Source: Aphrophora alni
Lineage: Eukaryota > Arthropoda > Insecta > Hemiptera > Aphrophoridae
Assembly: GCA_963513935.1 (NCBI GenBank)
Contig: OY740772.1
Coordinates: 12,184,098 to 12,248,097, forward strand
Length of the DNA: 64,000 nt
Reading direction: 5' to 3'
This document shows, piece by piece, positions 48,200 through 59,400 of this stretch. The notes under the pieces were generated by a model, which was not told where the DNA came from, did no database searches, and saw only the letters and a list, made by a program, of their open reading frames with translations. Each line of letters opens with the position of its first letter. Position 1 is the stretch's first letter. The translations under genes and the position numbers were made by a program.

Positions 48200-48845
48200 A
48201 CTAATTTAGATGAAATTTAAACTAGAGCTAGGCTAAACACTACTGTTTTTTTCCCCCTAGGCTGAGGAATAACAGAGCTATCGATGGAAAACAAAATTCT
48301 AATTTTCTTCTAATTGTCTAGAAACCTCTACTGGGCAGTTTGTAATTATTACTGGGTGCATTAGACCTAGTGAATAAGATATTATAGCTGAAACAAATGT
48401 ATTAACAGTGATTAATAATACAATTTGTATTTTCACAAGATGTAATACATTTAGTAATAATAAAGAGTTGATGTAACCCTGTGAATGTTCTAAACAATTA
48501 CCAGAAAATTATGATTTTTTGTTTTCTATCGATAACTCTGTTATTCCTTACCCTACATAAGAAATAAGAATAACAGTAGTGTTATTACATCTTTTACCTT
48601 GGCTCTAGTTTAAATTACACCTGTATTTGACTTTGAAAAATACAAAAAATCGTCTGTAAAAACAACTTCAATGCACAATGTTTTGAAACATTGAAGTCCT
48701 AAACGTCCTAAACGGTGATATGAACAATTTCCTCTAATTTTAACTCAAAATATCTTAAGGGTAACCCAGCCTTATAAAGTTTATTTTGTAATTTATGTAA
48801 TTATTGACAAAACGACAGCACCTGCTTCTATCACCCTGTAAACTA
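48200..48845. mobile_element. Foldback element (48.5 kb), nested arms
   Basis: Left ATTTAAACTAGAGC (about 48218) pairs with right GCTCTAGTTTAAAT (about 48602). ATAACAGAGCTATCGATGG (48268) pairs with CTATCGATAACTCTGTTAT (48526). The spacer reads TTATTACTGGGTGCATTAG. The right side continues to CACCCTGTA at about 48834. Related sequence lies at 22.57-23.43 and 42.2-43.02 kb. Confidence 0.75.
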
Positions 48846-49339
48846 AATTTAAAGGGATCACTTCTGAGAGCTTTTTTATCTTTAAGCAACAAAGTAAAAA
48901 AAACCCACACAAAATGAAGAACTTTAATTTTATTTGCATAATTTATAAAACATCAAGGACCTCCAGTGTTAATATTACAAAACAAGGATCTAGGATTCAT
49001 AGTCAGCTGATTGATTTCGTATTCCCTCCAACGTCTTCTTTTCATTGACTGCACAAAGGGCAAAGGTGAAGCATTGACTAACGGTAACGGCCCCGTGTCA
49101 TCGACTACGCTTATTTATACGTCAATTACAAGGAGAAAACCGTAAGGCATCGAGCAGCGTGGGAACCTGCCCCCCCCCTTCTCCTCTTCTATAACCCTTC
49201 AAGTGCATTGTACATCATCATCAAAGGTTTTGACTTTTATTTTAAATTTGTCTTAAATAATTCAAGCAATGATTGAACAGTTTCGTCAGAACTTTGCCAT
49301 TATTTAGAGTCATATAACAAACAAAAAGCAAGTTGATGA

Positions 49340-52175
49340 TTTCCATCAAGGTACTTAACCAGCCCCATCACACATGATATCCAAAAATTGGTTTCTTGGT
49401 TTAGGAAATGTTAACTTGTATCGGTAGATTCAAGAGGTCTTATCCAGTAGACTAAATTTGTTTACAACAGTTGTTCAACAAGTTTTCTGAAAGTCGTAAT
49501 TCTGTATTCTACCGCTACCATACGTCCTGGATTCAGGAACTGTGTCCCGGCGTCCTGGAATCTTTCCAAAAAGTTCCGGATATTTTAATGAAATTATATA
49601 TAGTTCGTTTTAAGTAATAAATAATTGTACTTAAACGATGCAGACAGTTGTAACTTTGCTCAAGTTACGTCAAATAATATTAAAGAGTTTCATTTAAAAT
49701 AATATTGATATTACAATGCGCGTTTGTTGGTGGACAATATAAACAGATTATTCCATACTCTACAACACTCTGGGTTTGACTTTTACCCACCCTACAACGA
49801 GTGGTTCAAATGATAGAACCGCGGGTCTTACTTTACCCCCCCCCCCCCGCAGTATTTAAAAACTTTTTTAATAACCCAAACGGGGAATTATGGTCCTGGT
49901 TTTTATATAACGTTGCAGATACTTTTCATAAAAATATCATAAAAAATTGAAGGAGATAATGTGTCAGCCGATGAAACTGCAAATGAGTATTTTCACTTTT
50001 ACAAAAACTTTTAGGGAAGAAAAAAATATTGTTTTCTTCCACTGAAAGAACCCGGATTTTTTTAGAGATCGCAAACAATACTTTTTTTTACCAGATTACT
50101 TACTAACCAGAATTTATTACCAAACAATACATTTTTTTTACCGATAACTTACTTGCCAGCATTTTTTGAGAGATCGCGACCAATACATTTAGTTTACGTC
50201 TAAATTTTAATTAAATTTTCTCAAAACCGTTGGAACCGATTTTAACAAAAATCATAATCTTTAATTTTTGCCTTACAAGAGATATTTCGAATTTCTACGT
50301 TATAGAGAGAGAGAGAAAAGTACACGGGATAAATACAGAAGGCCATAATTCCCACAAACTAACTCTTTAGGGAGATGAAAAGCTACATTCCTGTGTCAGG
50401 AAACTTCAACACTATTAAATCCTCGAAATTACAACATTGATTTTTTGACCCATCACATAACTTTCCCTATGTAAGAATTAAAAACGTCAATTGCTTTTTA
50501 TAACTGTATGTTAAAGGGGCCTACACTCCTTACAGTCTCTGTCCGTGACGCGGTATAGTCATGTTTGACATTGAACTTGTATTCGCAAGCATAAAGCAAA
50601 GGAGTGCCTTGCTCAGGCAGGATGTTGAGGTAATTAAAATGCTTCACCCTCATCGTGTGAACTTGCTCCATTCAGGAAGTACATACAACATCAACAATCA
50701 CTTCTTCAGGAGTACGACGGTATTGTGGACATAGTTTTCAAGTTGATGAGTTAATTGTTTTGTCCCTCTCTCACTCTCTCTGTGGCCATTAAACTGTATC
50801 ATAATTAGAGTTGTCAACAAGCGTAGCTGTTAAAGACGGTGTTAAATCTGCTCTTCTTGATTTAATTTATCACATATACGTAGTATAGAAATGTTACGTG
50901 ATTGATCAAAATATCGATGTCGAGTTTTTTACGCTCTAAGTACAAAAAATAGAAAATAGTTTTGGAAATCATTGCTGTATGTGAAGTAACACTACAGCCC
51001 AAATCTGTTCATCTGGGCATTCTTTTTACTTATACTAAGTATAGGGTAAATTCGATAACCGCCAAAAATTTGTACAACCGTTTTTTAACTAATCTTCACT
51101 TTTTATTGCGTCAGAAAACCGAAAAAGTGATCCGCCGTCGTTTTTAAACGTAATACCAAAAACATTTAAAATAGGAACACGAAATTTGGTATTGTGTAGT
51201 GTAGTCATATTGAACCCTATTAAAAATTTGGAAAAAAAATCCAATTAGAAATGGCTATTTTAAACAGTTTTTTGTTCATATCTCGTGTGTTATTCCACTT
51301 ATAGCGAATTAAATTAGATAAAAATTTGCATATTTCAAACGTTATCAACCCTCGAAAATATTCAAAATGGCGGACGCAACTTTTCAGAGGTCTATTGGTG
51401 GCTAAACTGTAAGAACGGATTGCACCAGCAATCACGGATTCGGCGAGATCTACAAGTTTGTTTCTATGACTTTCTCGTCTCTCCATCGATTATAAAAGTT
51501 ACATTTTTTTATTTTGGCTACATTTTCTACATTTTCCAACAATTATTTAATCTTTAGACACGGTTATAGGACAGTAGAATCGTCACATTTCGCACGCTTG
51601 TAGCAGTTGGATGTGTCAGGACGCCTGCCAAATTTGAAGTTTCTAGATTCCCTATAACTGTATCAAAAAATGTAATAATGTGTAGAAATCACTAAGTTTT
51701 GATCTACAACTCTGTCAAACCTATCGAGCGAAGAGAATTCAATTTGGTTGCAATGGTACCAACCCCACATCTCTGCGTTGACAAATAGGGAAATTATTGT
51801 TAAAATGTAATTTCTAATCCAAGAAACTTTGACATTCGTATAGTTTCACGATCGAGCAGCGAATGGAAGCTACCACCCTTATACACACCTTCGAGACCTT
51901 AGACACTGACACGAGCGAAGTGAGTTGATACTCTACACATATCTACGAGGCCCGTTAGGGTCTAGCCGGTTACAATACACAGTGTTACGAGCTACAAACA
52001 TTCTGTGTAACAACAGTTTTAAACAAACTCACCCTACTCGGTAAGACACCTTGTACACACCAATACAATTTAACGAGAAACCACCAAGGCTCAAGAGACG
52101 AACTTTTGGATATTACGTTTAAAGGATCTGCCTGTATTGCTTGATATTGAGCTGGGTAAGTATCATGATGACCCT
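49340..52175 (+). mobile_element. Gamma-family element, probably interrupted
   Basis: A left end like CAAGGTACTTAACCAGCCCC lies at about 49350. The right end GCTGGGTAAGTATCATGATG lies at about 52152-52171. The interior from about 51.15 to 52.1 kb matches the copy at 32.4-33.9 kb, including the GAGATCTACAAGTTTGTTTC block and the CACTGACACGAGCGAAG motif. The extra length compared with that copy is explained at least partly by alpha-family sequence at 50.1-50.5 and 50.88-50.93 kb. Whether left and right ends belong to one insertion is not certain. Confidence 0.5.
50100..50475 (-). mobile_element. Alpha-family fragment
   Basis: Contains GAGAGATCGCGACCAATACA, TTCTCAAAACCGTTGGAACC and the terminal TTTTTTGACCCATCACATAA at 50442. 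A second, opposite alpha end (GATTGATCAAAATATCGATG) follows at 50901. Confidence 0.5.
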
Positions 52176-52529
52176 AATCATACATATACAATGCCTTTGT
52201 CTTTGACCGTTATCCCCCAAAACCTTGCAGACTGCAACACTAAATTCATGTTTGAAAATGTTCAAATTTATTCCAGTTTTAACGAAATACACTGCACGAA
52301 GTCTTCAATAAAAGGACAGTTTAGGTCATTTATCTCTCCTGGACAACCCATGAAGGCTGTGTGTTATCACTTTATCCGGTTTTATCGATTTGAACGGTCA
52401 GTTAGTTGCAACGCTCATTTTAATTGAAGGTTAAAAAGAAGAGTTATTGCTCTAGATCGGCAATTACAATTATTACCATCTTTAAAATTGTTGTTCTTTG
52501 ATTGAATAACTCCTTTTTTGTAGATAAAC

Positions 52530-52770
52530 TTCTAGGGCGACCCTAGATCTAAACTTTCTTTCATGTAGTCTTAGGTTAGATCCCACTCTTTCATCTTTCA
52601 TCAGATCTCTTTTAAGTAACTCTTATTGTTTTCCGACATTGACGTTATTAGAGAGAGAGGGCTAGCGATTTTTATTTTATGTTATTTTCTTCCCTTTCTT
52701 TTATTAAGGCCACCGAGAAGGCAAGCAAAGAAAAAACATCCCTCGGTAAACATTTGTGAGCTTCTACAGG
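52530..52770 (-). mobile_element. Beta-family repeat copy (intron 1)
   Basis: CATGTAGTCTTAGGTTAGAT, CATCAGATCTCTTTTAAGTA and TTCCGACATTGACGTTATTA. It abuts the GC-rich MITE at 52776. Confidence 0.55.
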
Positions 52771-52775
52771 AAAAC

Positions 52776-52966
52776 AAGGGCGTACCCAGGATCAAAACTA
52801 GGGGGGGCAAGGGGGGCAAGCCATGGTCATTCAATATACAATTGATTATTAAAATAGTTATTTCAAGAATTGTATTAAATTACAGCAACAAAATGTATAA
52901 TAAAGATTTATTTTTTGCTTCCAGGGGGGGCAGCTGCCCCCCTGCCCCTCGCTGGGTTGCCCATGC
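52776..52966. mobile_element. Small G/C-run MITE
   Basis: GGGCGTACCCAGG (52778) pairs with the inverted CGCTGGGTTGCCCATG (52950). Just inside lie GGGGGGGCAAGGGGGGCAAG and GGGGGGGCAGCTGCCCCCC. This GGGCGTAGCCAGG-style layout is a widespread animal MITE type. Its GC content stands out from the intron. A 130-codon open frame crossing it is an artefact. Confidence 0.7.
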
Positions 52967-53182
52967 AGGAAAAGAAACTTATCTTCCAAACCATACAAAT
53001 TGCGTTATAAGTATCTGAAATAAATAGTGTTTTAAAAATTTAAATAGTTTGAAACATTTTCAAAAACTTCAATTCGTAGGACTAATCTAAAAATATATAA
53101 TTCTGAACAACTTATATGTAAACTCCAAATAATAACCTCTTTTTTGTATGTATAACCTTATTTATATGTAATACACAAAAAA

Positions 53183-53905
53183 TCTAACCTTAAACTAGAA
53201 AGTAGGCAGAACTGTATTATATTCTATTACCTGCATAAAAGTTCCAACCATCACTACTCCAGCACTCTATAGATGTTTCCTCAATTCTGTAAAAGAAAAT
53301 GAAAGAGTTACATGTAGCCTACGAATAAACTCAGACATTATAAACAATTCCAACCTTAAAACAAAAATTAGGCATACTTCCTGTATAATTCTACTCTATA
53401 GAATGTTTCCTCTATTCCAAAGAAGAAAAAAACATTAATTTTGAATTTCTTATATGTAGCCTACGAACAAACTCTTATATACCCACACATTAAAGACAAT
53501 TGGAACCGAAAAAAAAAATAGGCCTAATTCCTGTAGTATCTATTACCTATATAAAAGTTCAAAAAAATCATATTTTGAAAAAGAAAAAAAAGATAAAGAA
53601 AAAAGTAAATATCTTGCATGTAGCCTACAAATAAACTCTTTCATACCCACGTATTATTATAATTCTAACCTAAAAACAGCAATTAAGCCTACTTCCTGTA
53701 TTCTATCCTATTACCTACATAAAAATATCACCAATCATAAAATTCTCTACTGAAAAGAATCTGATCAGCAATTACAAATTTAGCCTGAAAATAATCTCTT
53801 TTATTACACGCGTAATACACAAAAATCTAACCTTAAAATAGAAATTTGGTCTATTTACTTCATTCTCCTCAATTACCTACATAAAACAATCATACAACTC
53901 TATTC
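53183..53905 (+). repeat. Satellite-like tandem array, about 160-bp unit
   Basis: CTAACC-type unit starts occur near 53184, 53350, 53502, 53665 and 53827 (spacings 166, 152, 163, 162). Each unit has TACTTCCTGTATTCTA, TATTACCTACATAAAA and ATGTAGCCTACAAATAAACT modules. Copies are moderately diverged. Confidence 0.8.
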
Positions 53906-54227
53906 CGATTTTTTTTTTATATATTATAAAACCTATTTTTCATCACACTGCTTCAAACACAGCTGTTTTCAAAACATGCATTGTGATGTTAAAGTTGTTC
54001 TTTTTAGTCTTAGGACCTAAAAGCATCAGCTGAGGGCGAGGTCATCAGCTGTTACTTTGTTTATACGAATTAAATTAACGATTGTAAAGAATCTATAAAA
54101 ACAACCGATACTCCCGATTGTAAATAACCGTTAAAACAGATGTTACCATCGATTTGAAGGCAAATAGGTTATAAAATTTTAGTTTTGTGAAATTTATATT
54201 GTTTGCAGTATAACGAAAAATATAGTT

Positions 54228-54337
54228 CATCACTTGGACCAAAAGAAGCTTTTCGATCCTCGCTCATTTTCCGGCCGAGGCGGAGACGAGCTTACTTCAG
54301 CTTGTATCGAAAAGCTTCACATTTAGTCCTAGTGGTG
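54228..54337. mobile_element. Small stem-loop (foldback) element
   Basis: A 12-bp perfect inverted pair, GAAGCTTTTCGA at 54245 and TCGAAAAGCTTC at 54307, extends imperfectly outward to about 30-bp arms (CATCACTTGGACC against GTCCTAGTGGTG). The loop is GC-richer (CCGGCCGAGGCGGAGACGAG). It is probably a miniature inverted-repeat element inserted in the satellite array. Confidence 0.55.
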
Positions 54338-54368
54338 AAAATAAATATACTATTATATACCCCACACG

Positions 54369-54403
<35 letters not shown>
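54369..54403. repeat. TA microsatellite
   Basis: A perfect AT/TA run of about 35 bp within the interrupted satellite region. A shorter TA run lies at 37852-37868. Confidence 0.9.
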
Positions 54404-54405
<2 letters not shown>

Positions 54406-54600
54406 AATCTAACCTTAAAACAGAACTCCCTGTTGTTTAAAGGTGTTAAAACAGCGCGGTCATCTTCCAACTTCCTGTATTCTATTCTAATACCTACATA
54501 AAACTCTACTCTGAAAAACATTTTAAAATACACGTAGCTACAAATAACCCACACAGGCCTACTTCCTGTATTCTATTCTATTGCCTAGATTGATATGAAT
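54404..54600 (+). repeat. Resumed copies of the 160-bp satellite
   Basis: AAATCTAACCTTAAAACAG, CTTCCTGTATTCTATTCTA and TACCTACATAAAACTCTAC reappear here after an interruption of about 500 bp (53.91-54.40 kb). The interruption contains a stem-loop element and a TA microsatellite. Confidence 0.7.
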
Positions 54601-55614
54601 CTTGCAAAGATATTTGAAATTAACCCAAGGCTACAACAGAAATCTGTAATCAGTGTTGACACCGTTATAATTGTTCAATATCTTTCTATTTTTAGCCCAA
54701 CCCGTATCCCCTCGAGTGGGTATCATTAGCATAACCCGTTTGCTGAGACCACATTCTCTACCCAATTATTCTTCCGTTTTTGACGTGTTTCATCTGTGCT
54801 TCGCTTATGAGTCAATCTATTCAACTACCAGTTAGTGGGGAATAGGGATAATTGAATTAGCAGTCGGTACATACGAAGTAGGTCTACATGTTTAAATATT
54901 TCCTTGTTCAAATTAAGTTTGTGGGTGGTATTTCCTCGGATAAAATATAATTAGAAATACTCCTCTGCTACGCTGACACGACAGGACGTATATTTATTTT
55001 GTGTATCCACTTGTTTGTCGATCTCGACCTTGACAACAATACACAGAGTGGTCATTTTGTCGTGGCCACTATTGGTGTTTCATCAACTATTGATATTTTA
55101 ACAAAAAAACAACAACTTAATGTTGAATCTTCATTATTTTTCATTAATTTTAAAACAGTTTTTTTCAAAATGATCACCATTTTCCAAAATGGCTGCCAAC
55201 TTCAAAACTCCTTAGGGAATATTATAATTTGTTTTAAATATTTATGATAAATATTTTTTATAACGTTACTGTATTTTACACTACATCGTACTAATTTTTT
55301 ATTCTTGGTTATTTTTTATTTATTGAACTTTCGAAAAAAAATTAATTTCGTATATTTTTGGAAAGTGATTTTCCGTACTGTGTTGCATCTGTTAAAAATT
55401 TAAATAGGCACAATCTAGGAAGTGCAATGTAACTAGCTGCCGTGAGTCAAATCCTTTGATGGAGGAGCCAGTAGACAGCCTGACCTTGAAGAAACCAATA
55501 GGGACCGTGCGGGTTTGCCAACTAGTTTCCTCGCTGTGACAGAGCTTGTTGAAAATAACTGGTCGCTTTCACAGTAACAGACCCTCATGGGTGACGGCTC
55601 ATTTAAAATTAGTT

Positions 55615-55715
55615 CGGGGTATTGCAATCCCGTGGAATCTAGCTGGATTTACACCTTTTTTCCGTGTATTCTTGGGTTAGATCCGTCTCTTTCATATCAG
55701 GTGTGTCTTGACCAA
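55615..55715 (-). mobile_element. Beta-family repeat copy (intron 1)
   Basis: ATCCCGTGGAATCTAGCTGG, GTATTCTTGGGTTAGATCCG and CAGGTGTGTCTTGACCAACT. Confidence 0.55.
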
Positions 55716-55759
55716 CTCCTAACCTAACCGAACCAAAGCCCAACCTAACCTAACCTACA
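55716..55759 (-). repeat. Degenerate CCTAA block
   Basis: CCTAA units with interruptions (CCGAACCAAAGCCC), joining the end of a beta-family copy to an alpha-family copy. Confidence 0.65.
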
Positions 55760-56045
55760 CTTGAATAAATTTTGACCAAAATCGTTACAGCTGATCTTAA
55801 AAAACCTAAATTTTGTGTTTTTTTTTCCTTATGTCAACTACTGCCTAATTTTAAGTTATTATAACATGAAGAAAAAGTCCCAAAATATATATCCAAAATT
55901 TGCCCACGATTAAAAATTTATTAATATCGGTTCACGCGTTTGAGCTATAGAACTACTTTTTGAAACTTCAAAAAACCCATTTATCCGCAAAAAAACTCGA
56001 CTCCAATTATTCCCATTCCATAACTTTCTCGATATATGTGAGAAA
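55760..56045 (-). mobile_element. Alpha-family fragment
   Basis: Contains CTTGAATAAATTTTGACCAA, AATCGTTACAGCTGATCTTA, ATTAATATCGGTTCACGCGT and the end CATAACTTTCTCGATATATG. Confidence 0.5.
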
Positions 56046-57089
56046 ACCAGTGATTACAGACAACTGCGTGGTACTACACACACCTTAAACGGAACCTAAC
56101 CTAAAAAGTATAAAATCCACTGTTTAGCGTTTGATTTACAACATCCACCATATGCAAGTGGGAAAACCGGTCTCAGAGACAAACGCCAACGTTACCTATT
56201 CAGTCCCAAATTAGATTATTAAAAACAAATAAACCGAGGGGGGGATATGACTGATAATTTAAGACACAAACACAGCAACAACCGAAACCGAGAGTAGACT
56301 GCATAGCTTCACGGAGGCCGAACCCTCTTTTGTTTTTTAACACCTGTTCCATAGTCTGCTCGCTCGCATATTAATAAGTTCCCGGACTTTTATCATTGCA
56401 CAATACTCCTTACTTACTAAAAGTCGGTTATTGTTACTTACGTGCGACCTGGAAATATCCAACGCATCAGACATGGCAAATCGTTTAATTGGACAATTTC
56501 ACACTAGGTTTGCTGCTAGCCTAGATATCATCTCGGAGCTTTCCATTTGGACCCCATGGAGCGCTGGTGTAAATGTTGTAAAATTTTCCCTTCGAAATTT
56601 GCTATGCCTGTCTCATAAATATTTGTTAAGTTGTGGTTTCTAAAGAAATATAATACGGTAAAAATTTTGAATACAAAAAGAATTATTGACAAAGTTTATT
56701 GGGATATTTGTGTAGGGTGAGTAATAATAATATACGACGTTTTACGAATATATATCAACTCTCGTTAGCAAGTAAAAAACCTAGATTACTAATACGAAAA
56801 GAACCAACATAGCCTAGGACTATATTGGAAATTAAAAATATTAATCAAGTAATCTAATAAAAGAACCCATCCCAAATAATAATAATCAAAAATAGTATTC
56901 TACTCGTAGAAAATAAACAAATGCTTTTAGCGAAAAAAGGAATAAAAATATAATTTTTGTTATTATTGAATTCTCTCCCACACCCCTCATATTGTATAAA
57001 AAGGTCTTCCCTTAAGAAACTTTTTCTGATTTTCTAAAACCATTATTCTATCTTTTTAGATGTTTATAAACTTGCACCTTTTTACTGTA

Positions 57090-57300
57090 GTCTTGGGTTC
57101 TAACCTCTATTTCATCTTTCCTGTCCAATCTCTCTTGACCAACTCTTGTTCTCTTCCAACTCTAATAAAGTTTTCGAGATCTAGAGGTTCTTTATTTAAT
57201 GTTCTTTTCTTTCTTTATAAGGAGACAAATTCTCGACTTTTAAACAACAAGGAAAAATTACTGCATTCATCCAATAAACTCATCCCAAGTGGAAGTTGCA
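57090..57300 (-). mobile_element. Beta-family repeat copy (intron 1)
   Basis: GTAGTCTTGGGTTCTAACCT, CTCTCTTGACCAACTCTTGT and AAAGTTTTCGAGATCTAGAG. It is followed by alpha-like sequence (CGTTAATTAATCTTCACGG). Confidence 0.55.
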
Positions 57301-57694
57301 TGTGACTGAAATCGGGTTTTCAGTGACGACAGTAAAGGTTCATTTTATATAATATGTTTTTCAATCATTCCAGAACCGAAATATACATTACTATTTGCCA
57401 ACACTGCTTTCGTTAATTAATCTTCACGGCCAAGAAGAAAATTTTAAAAAATTTGTTTTAATTTTTTTTTTTAACTCCTGAATCGCCATTTTGGAGAAAT
57501 GGGGGCAACAAATTATAATTTGGACCTATAGAAATCGCCACATTAGATTTTCAAACGGTCATTTTGAAATTTAAATGCCTTTTCTTTATTAGTATAATCT
57601 TTATAAAAATACTAAAACCTAGCTTTGTCAAAGTTTGCGTTAAATTTCTTTAAAATGATTATATTTCTAAAACACACAAGTCTTACCGTTCAAT

Positions 57695-57900
57695 ATTGAA
57701 CAATATGGTTGAAGGAGGTTGAACAGGTTAAATTCCTAAGGAATTCCTTAGCTATTTTCCTTCCTTTATAAACACGTTAAGGAAGCATAACAGGTTAAAT
57801 TGTTAAGGAAAACCTTAGCAATTTCTCTTACTTAATAAAGGATATAGTAGCCTCTACCTATATAAAAACGAATGATCGCTAAGGAAGGCCTAAGAAAGCA
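57695..57900 (+). repeat. Diverged tandem repeats with CCTTAG motif
   Basis: AACAGGTTAAATTCCTAAGG and AACAGGTTAAATTGTTAAGG, each followed by CCTTAGC-A-TTT and CTT-CTTTATAA-like sequence. Two or three diverged copies of about 80 bp. Confidence 0.5.
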
Positions 57901-59065
57901 ACGTAAGTAGAGCTTAAACAAAGGCAATTAAACAACATTCATAAATACGGGCCTTAAAGAGTTATAAATTTCAATAAAATTTACAAAAACAAAAAACGAG
58001 TTTAGAAAAATTAGATATCAGAAGTGAACAAACTACTCAACTCATAGAGAAAGTTTATACTAGATTGTTTGTTGTCCACGACATATTTCCCCCCACAAAT
58101 TGAAAAATATATATATAGGGTACCTACAATATTACTTAATTTAACTGTTGTATCCAGAGGAACACTACTTTTATGATAGACCTACTAGCGCCATCTATGG
58201 ATCAGAAAGAGACACTAAATCAATGTATAAATTCGAATTTACATTCGGTTCTGAACAATTGGTTAATTTTATTTGATTACATCCATTATAAATTAACGAA
58301 ATTTAATAAACTGTACAAAAACACTGAACTAACTCTGACACAACCAAAGCCATCATTCAGATTGTCTCAAAACAATTTTTAGAATATTATTATAGGCAAT
58401 ACAGTAGTACAAAATGTACATTCCATAAAATGATGAGGGCTATTTGAAATTTTTCAAATTGCTCACAAATTGTAACTTTATATTCTTGTTAATTGACTCA
58501 TTAGTTTGGGTTACATATCTTCGCATTTCATGAACATTTGATTAAAATCACTTACAGCCAGTTTGATATATTTAATCTATTTCTAAGGCCCCCTTAGAAC
58601 TGTTAAAACAGTTATTTATGGTAAGATGTTGACCATTTTGTTTAGGTTTTTAGAGACTACAGTTGATTAAAATCACTGAAGGCTATTAAAGAATATCATG
58701 ATTTAGAGTTTTAGCCTTATGAGAGCTACACTATAAAAATGTTGCATAATATACCCACATATTTATATAAAATTGGTTTCAAGGTTACCGTAAAACCCAC
58801 TGTTTTTGGATTAAAGGCAAGTGAAAAAATGGGAAACATATGTGAGGGAGGAGTGTGACATCATAACTTTTGGAATTTAATTATTCCGAACCCAGTTTAA
58901 GTTTGAGAACGTTCCTTTGAATTTACTTTCTTTAAGATCTCCTTACGTTGTACTTATAGAAAATGGATATCATGGAGAAGAACTTTTAGAATGTATAGTA
59001 TTATTTTAACTATAAATAGTATAATTTACCAGTCAAAAATTAATAATTTATTGTCTTTGTTACAG

Positions 59066-59128
59066 CACCAGTATACGAGGATGATCTCAAAACACAGCAA
59101 AGTCAAGTTGCTGAATACTTTGGGGACG
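59066..59128 (+). CDS. Tnc: Tenectin-like VWC protein, exon 2 of coding part
   Basis: This 63-bp symmetric exon (phase 1 at both ends) encodes about residues 29-49, a short acidic, Gln-containing stretch (start APVYEDDLK, end AEYFGD). It directly follows the signal peptide and so forms the mature N-terminus. The acceptor is TTGTTACAG and the donor is GTAGGT. The reading frame continues from exon 1 into the VWC exon without a stop, which is the main support. There is no recognisable domain in this segment by itself. Confidence 0.72.
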
Positions 59129-59227
59129 GTAGGTTACATATTTTATTTAATGATTTTTTTTCTCTCCAAAATATGAGATTGATTCCTAAAACTATTTATT
59201 AAACGTAATTGATACTTTCAAAATATG

Positions 59228-59400
59228 TTGGTTTCAACCAATAAAAAGAAAAAAATGGTCTTGATGTATCAAAATCAATTGAAAAAATAGTAAAAGATGC
59301 TATTATGATGGGTCATAATCCACCAAACTTATTACATACATCTAAGGGTTTAGAATTTAAAAATAAAGAGTTTGATATTATAATTAAAATTATATAATAT
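59228..59400 (+). pseudogene. Integrase-core fragment (Maverick/Polinton- or retroelement-like)
   Basis: In intron 2 the + strand reads GLDVSKSIEKIVKDAI then PPNLLHTSKGLEFKNKEF, matching the central integrase pattern PP-x2-L-x-TD-x-G-x-EF-x-N-x2-F. Upstream, WFQPIK lies in another frame across an A-run, consistent with a frameshift. The second catalytic Asp is replaced (TSKG instead of TD-x-G) and a stop follows at 59395, so the fragment is dead. The element class is inferred only. Confidence 0.5.

Larger units (their letters stand above)
40208..59065 (+). other. Intron 1 of the VWC gene (about 18.9 kb)
   Basis: The intron is bounded by GTAAGT at 40208 and TTGTTACAG ending at 59065. It joins two exon ends in phase 1, creating an Ala codon (G|CA). 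Its content is repetitive: beta-family copies, foldback elements near 42.6, 45.3 and 48.5 kb, gamma-family pieces (47.7, 49.3-52.2 kb), a small MITE at 52.8 kb and a satellite array at 53.2-54.6 kb. I see no other exon of this gene inside, but a small alternative exon could be missed by eye. Confidence 0.75.
55760..59065. other. Remaining part of intron 1
   Basis: After the alpha fragment (to 56.05 kb) and the beta copy at 57.1 kb I see only AT-rich sequence, a CCTTAG tandem repeat at 57.7 kb and chance ORFs. The last 100 bp lead into the acceptor of exon 2. Confidence 0.5.

Noticed and set aside
52626..53018. 130-codon open frame
   Set aside because: Crosses a beta repeat and a GC-rich MITE; the frame is open only because of G/C runs.
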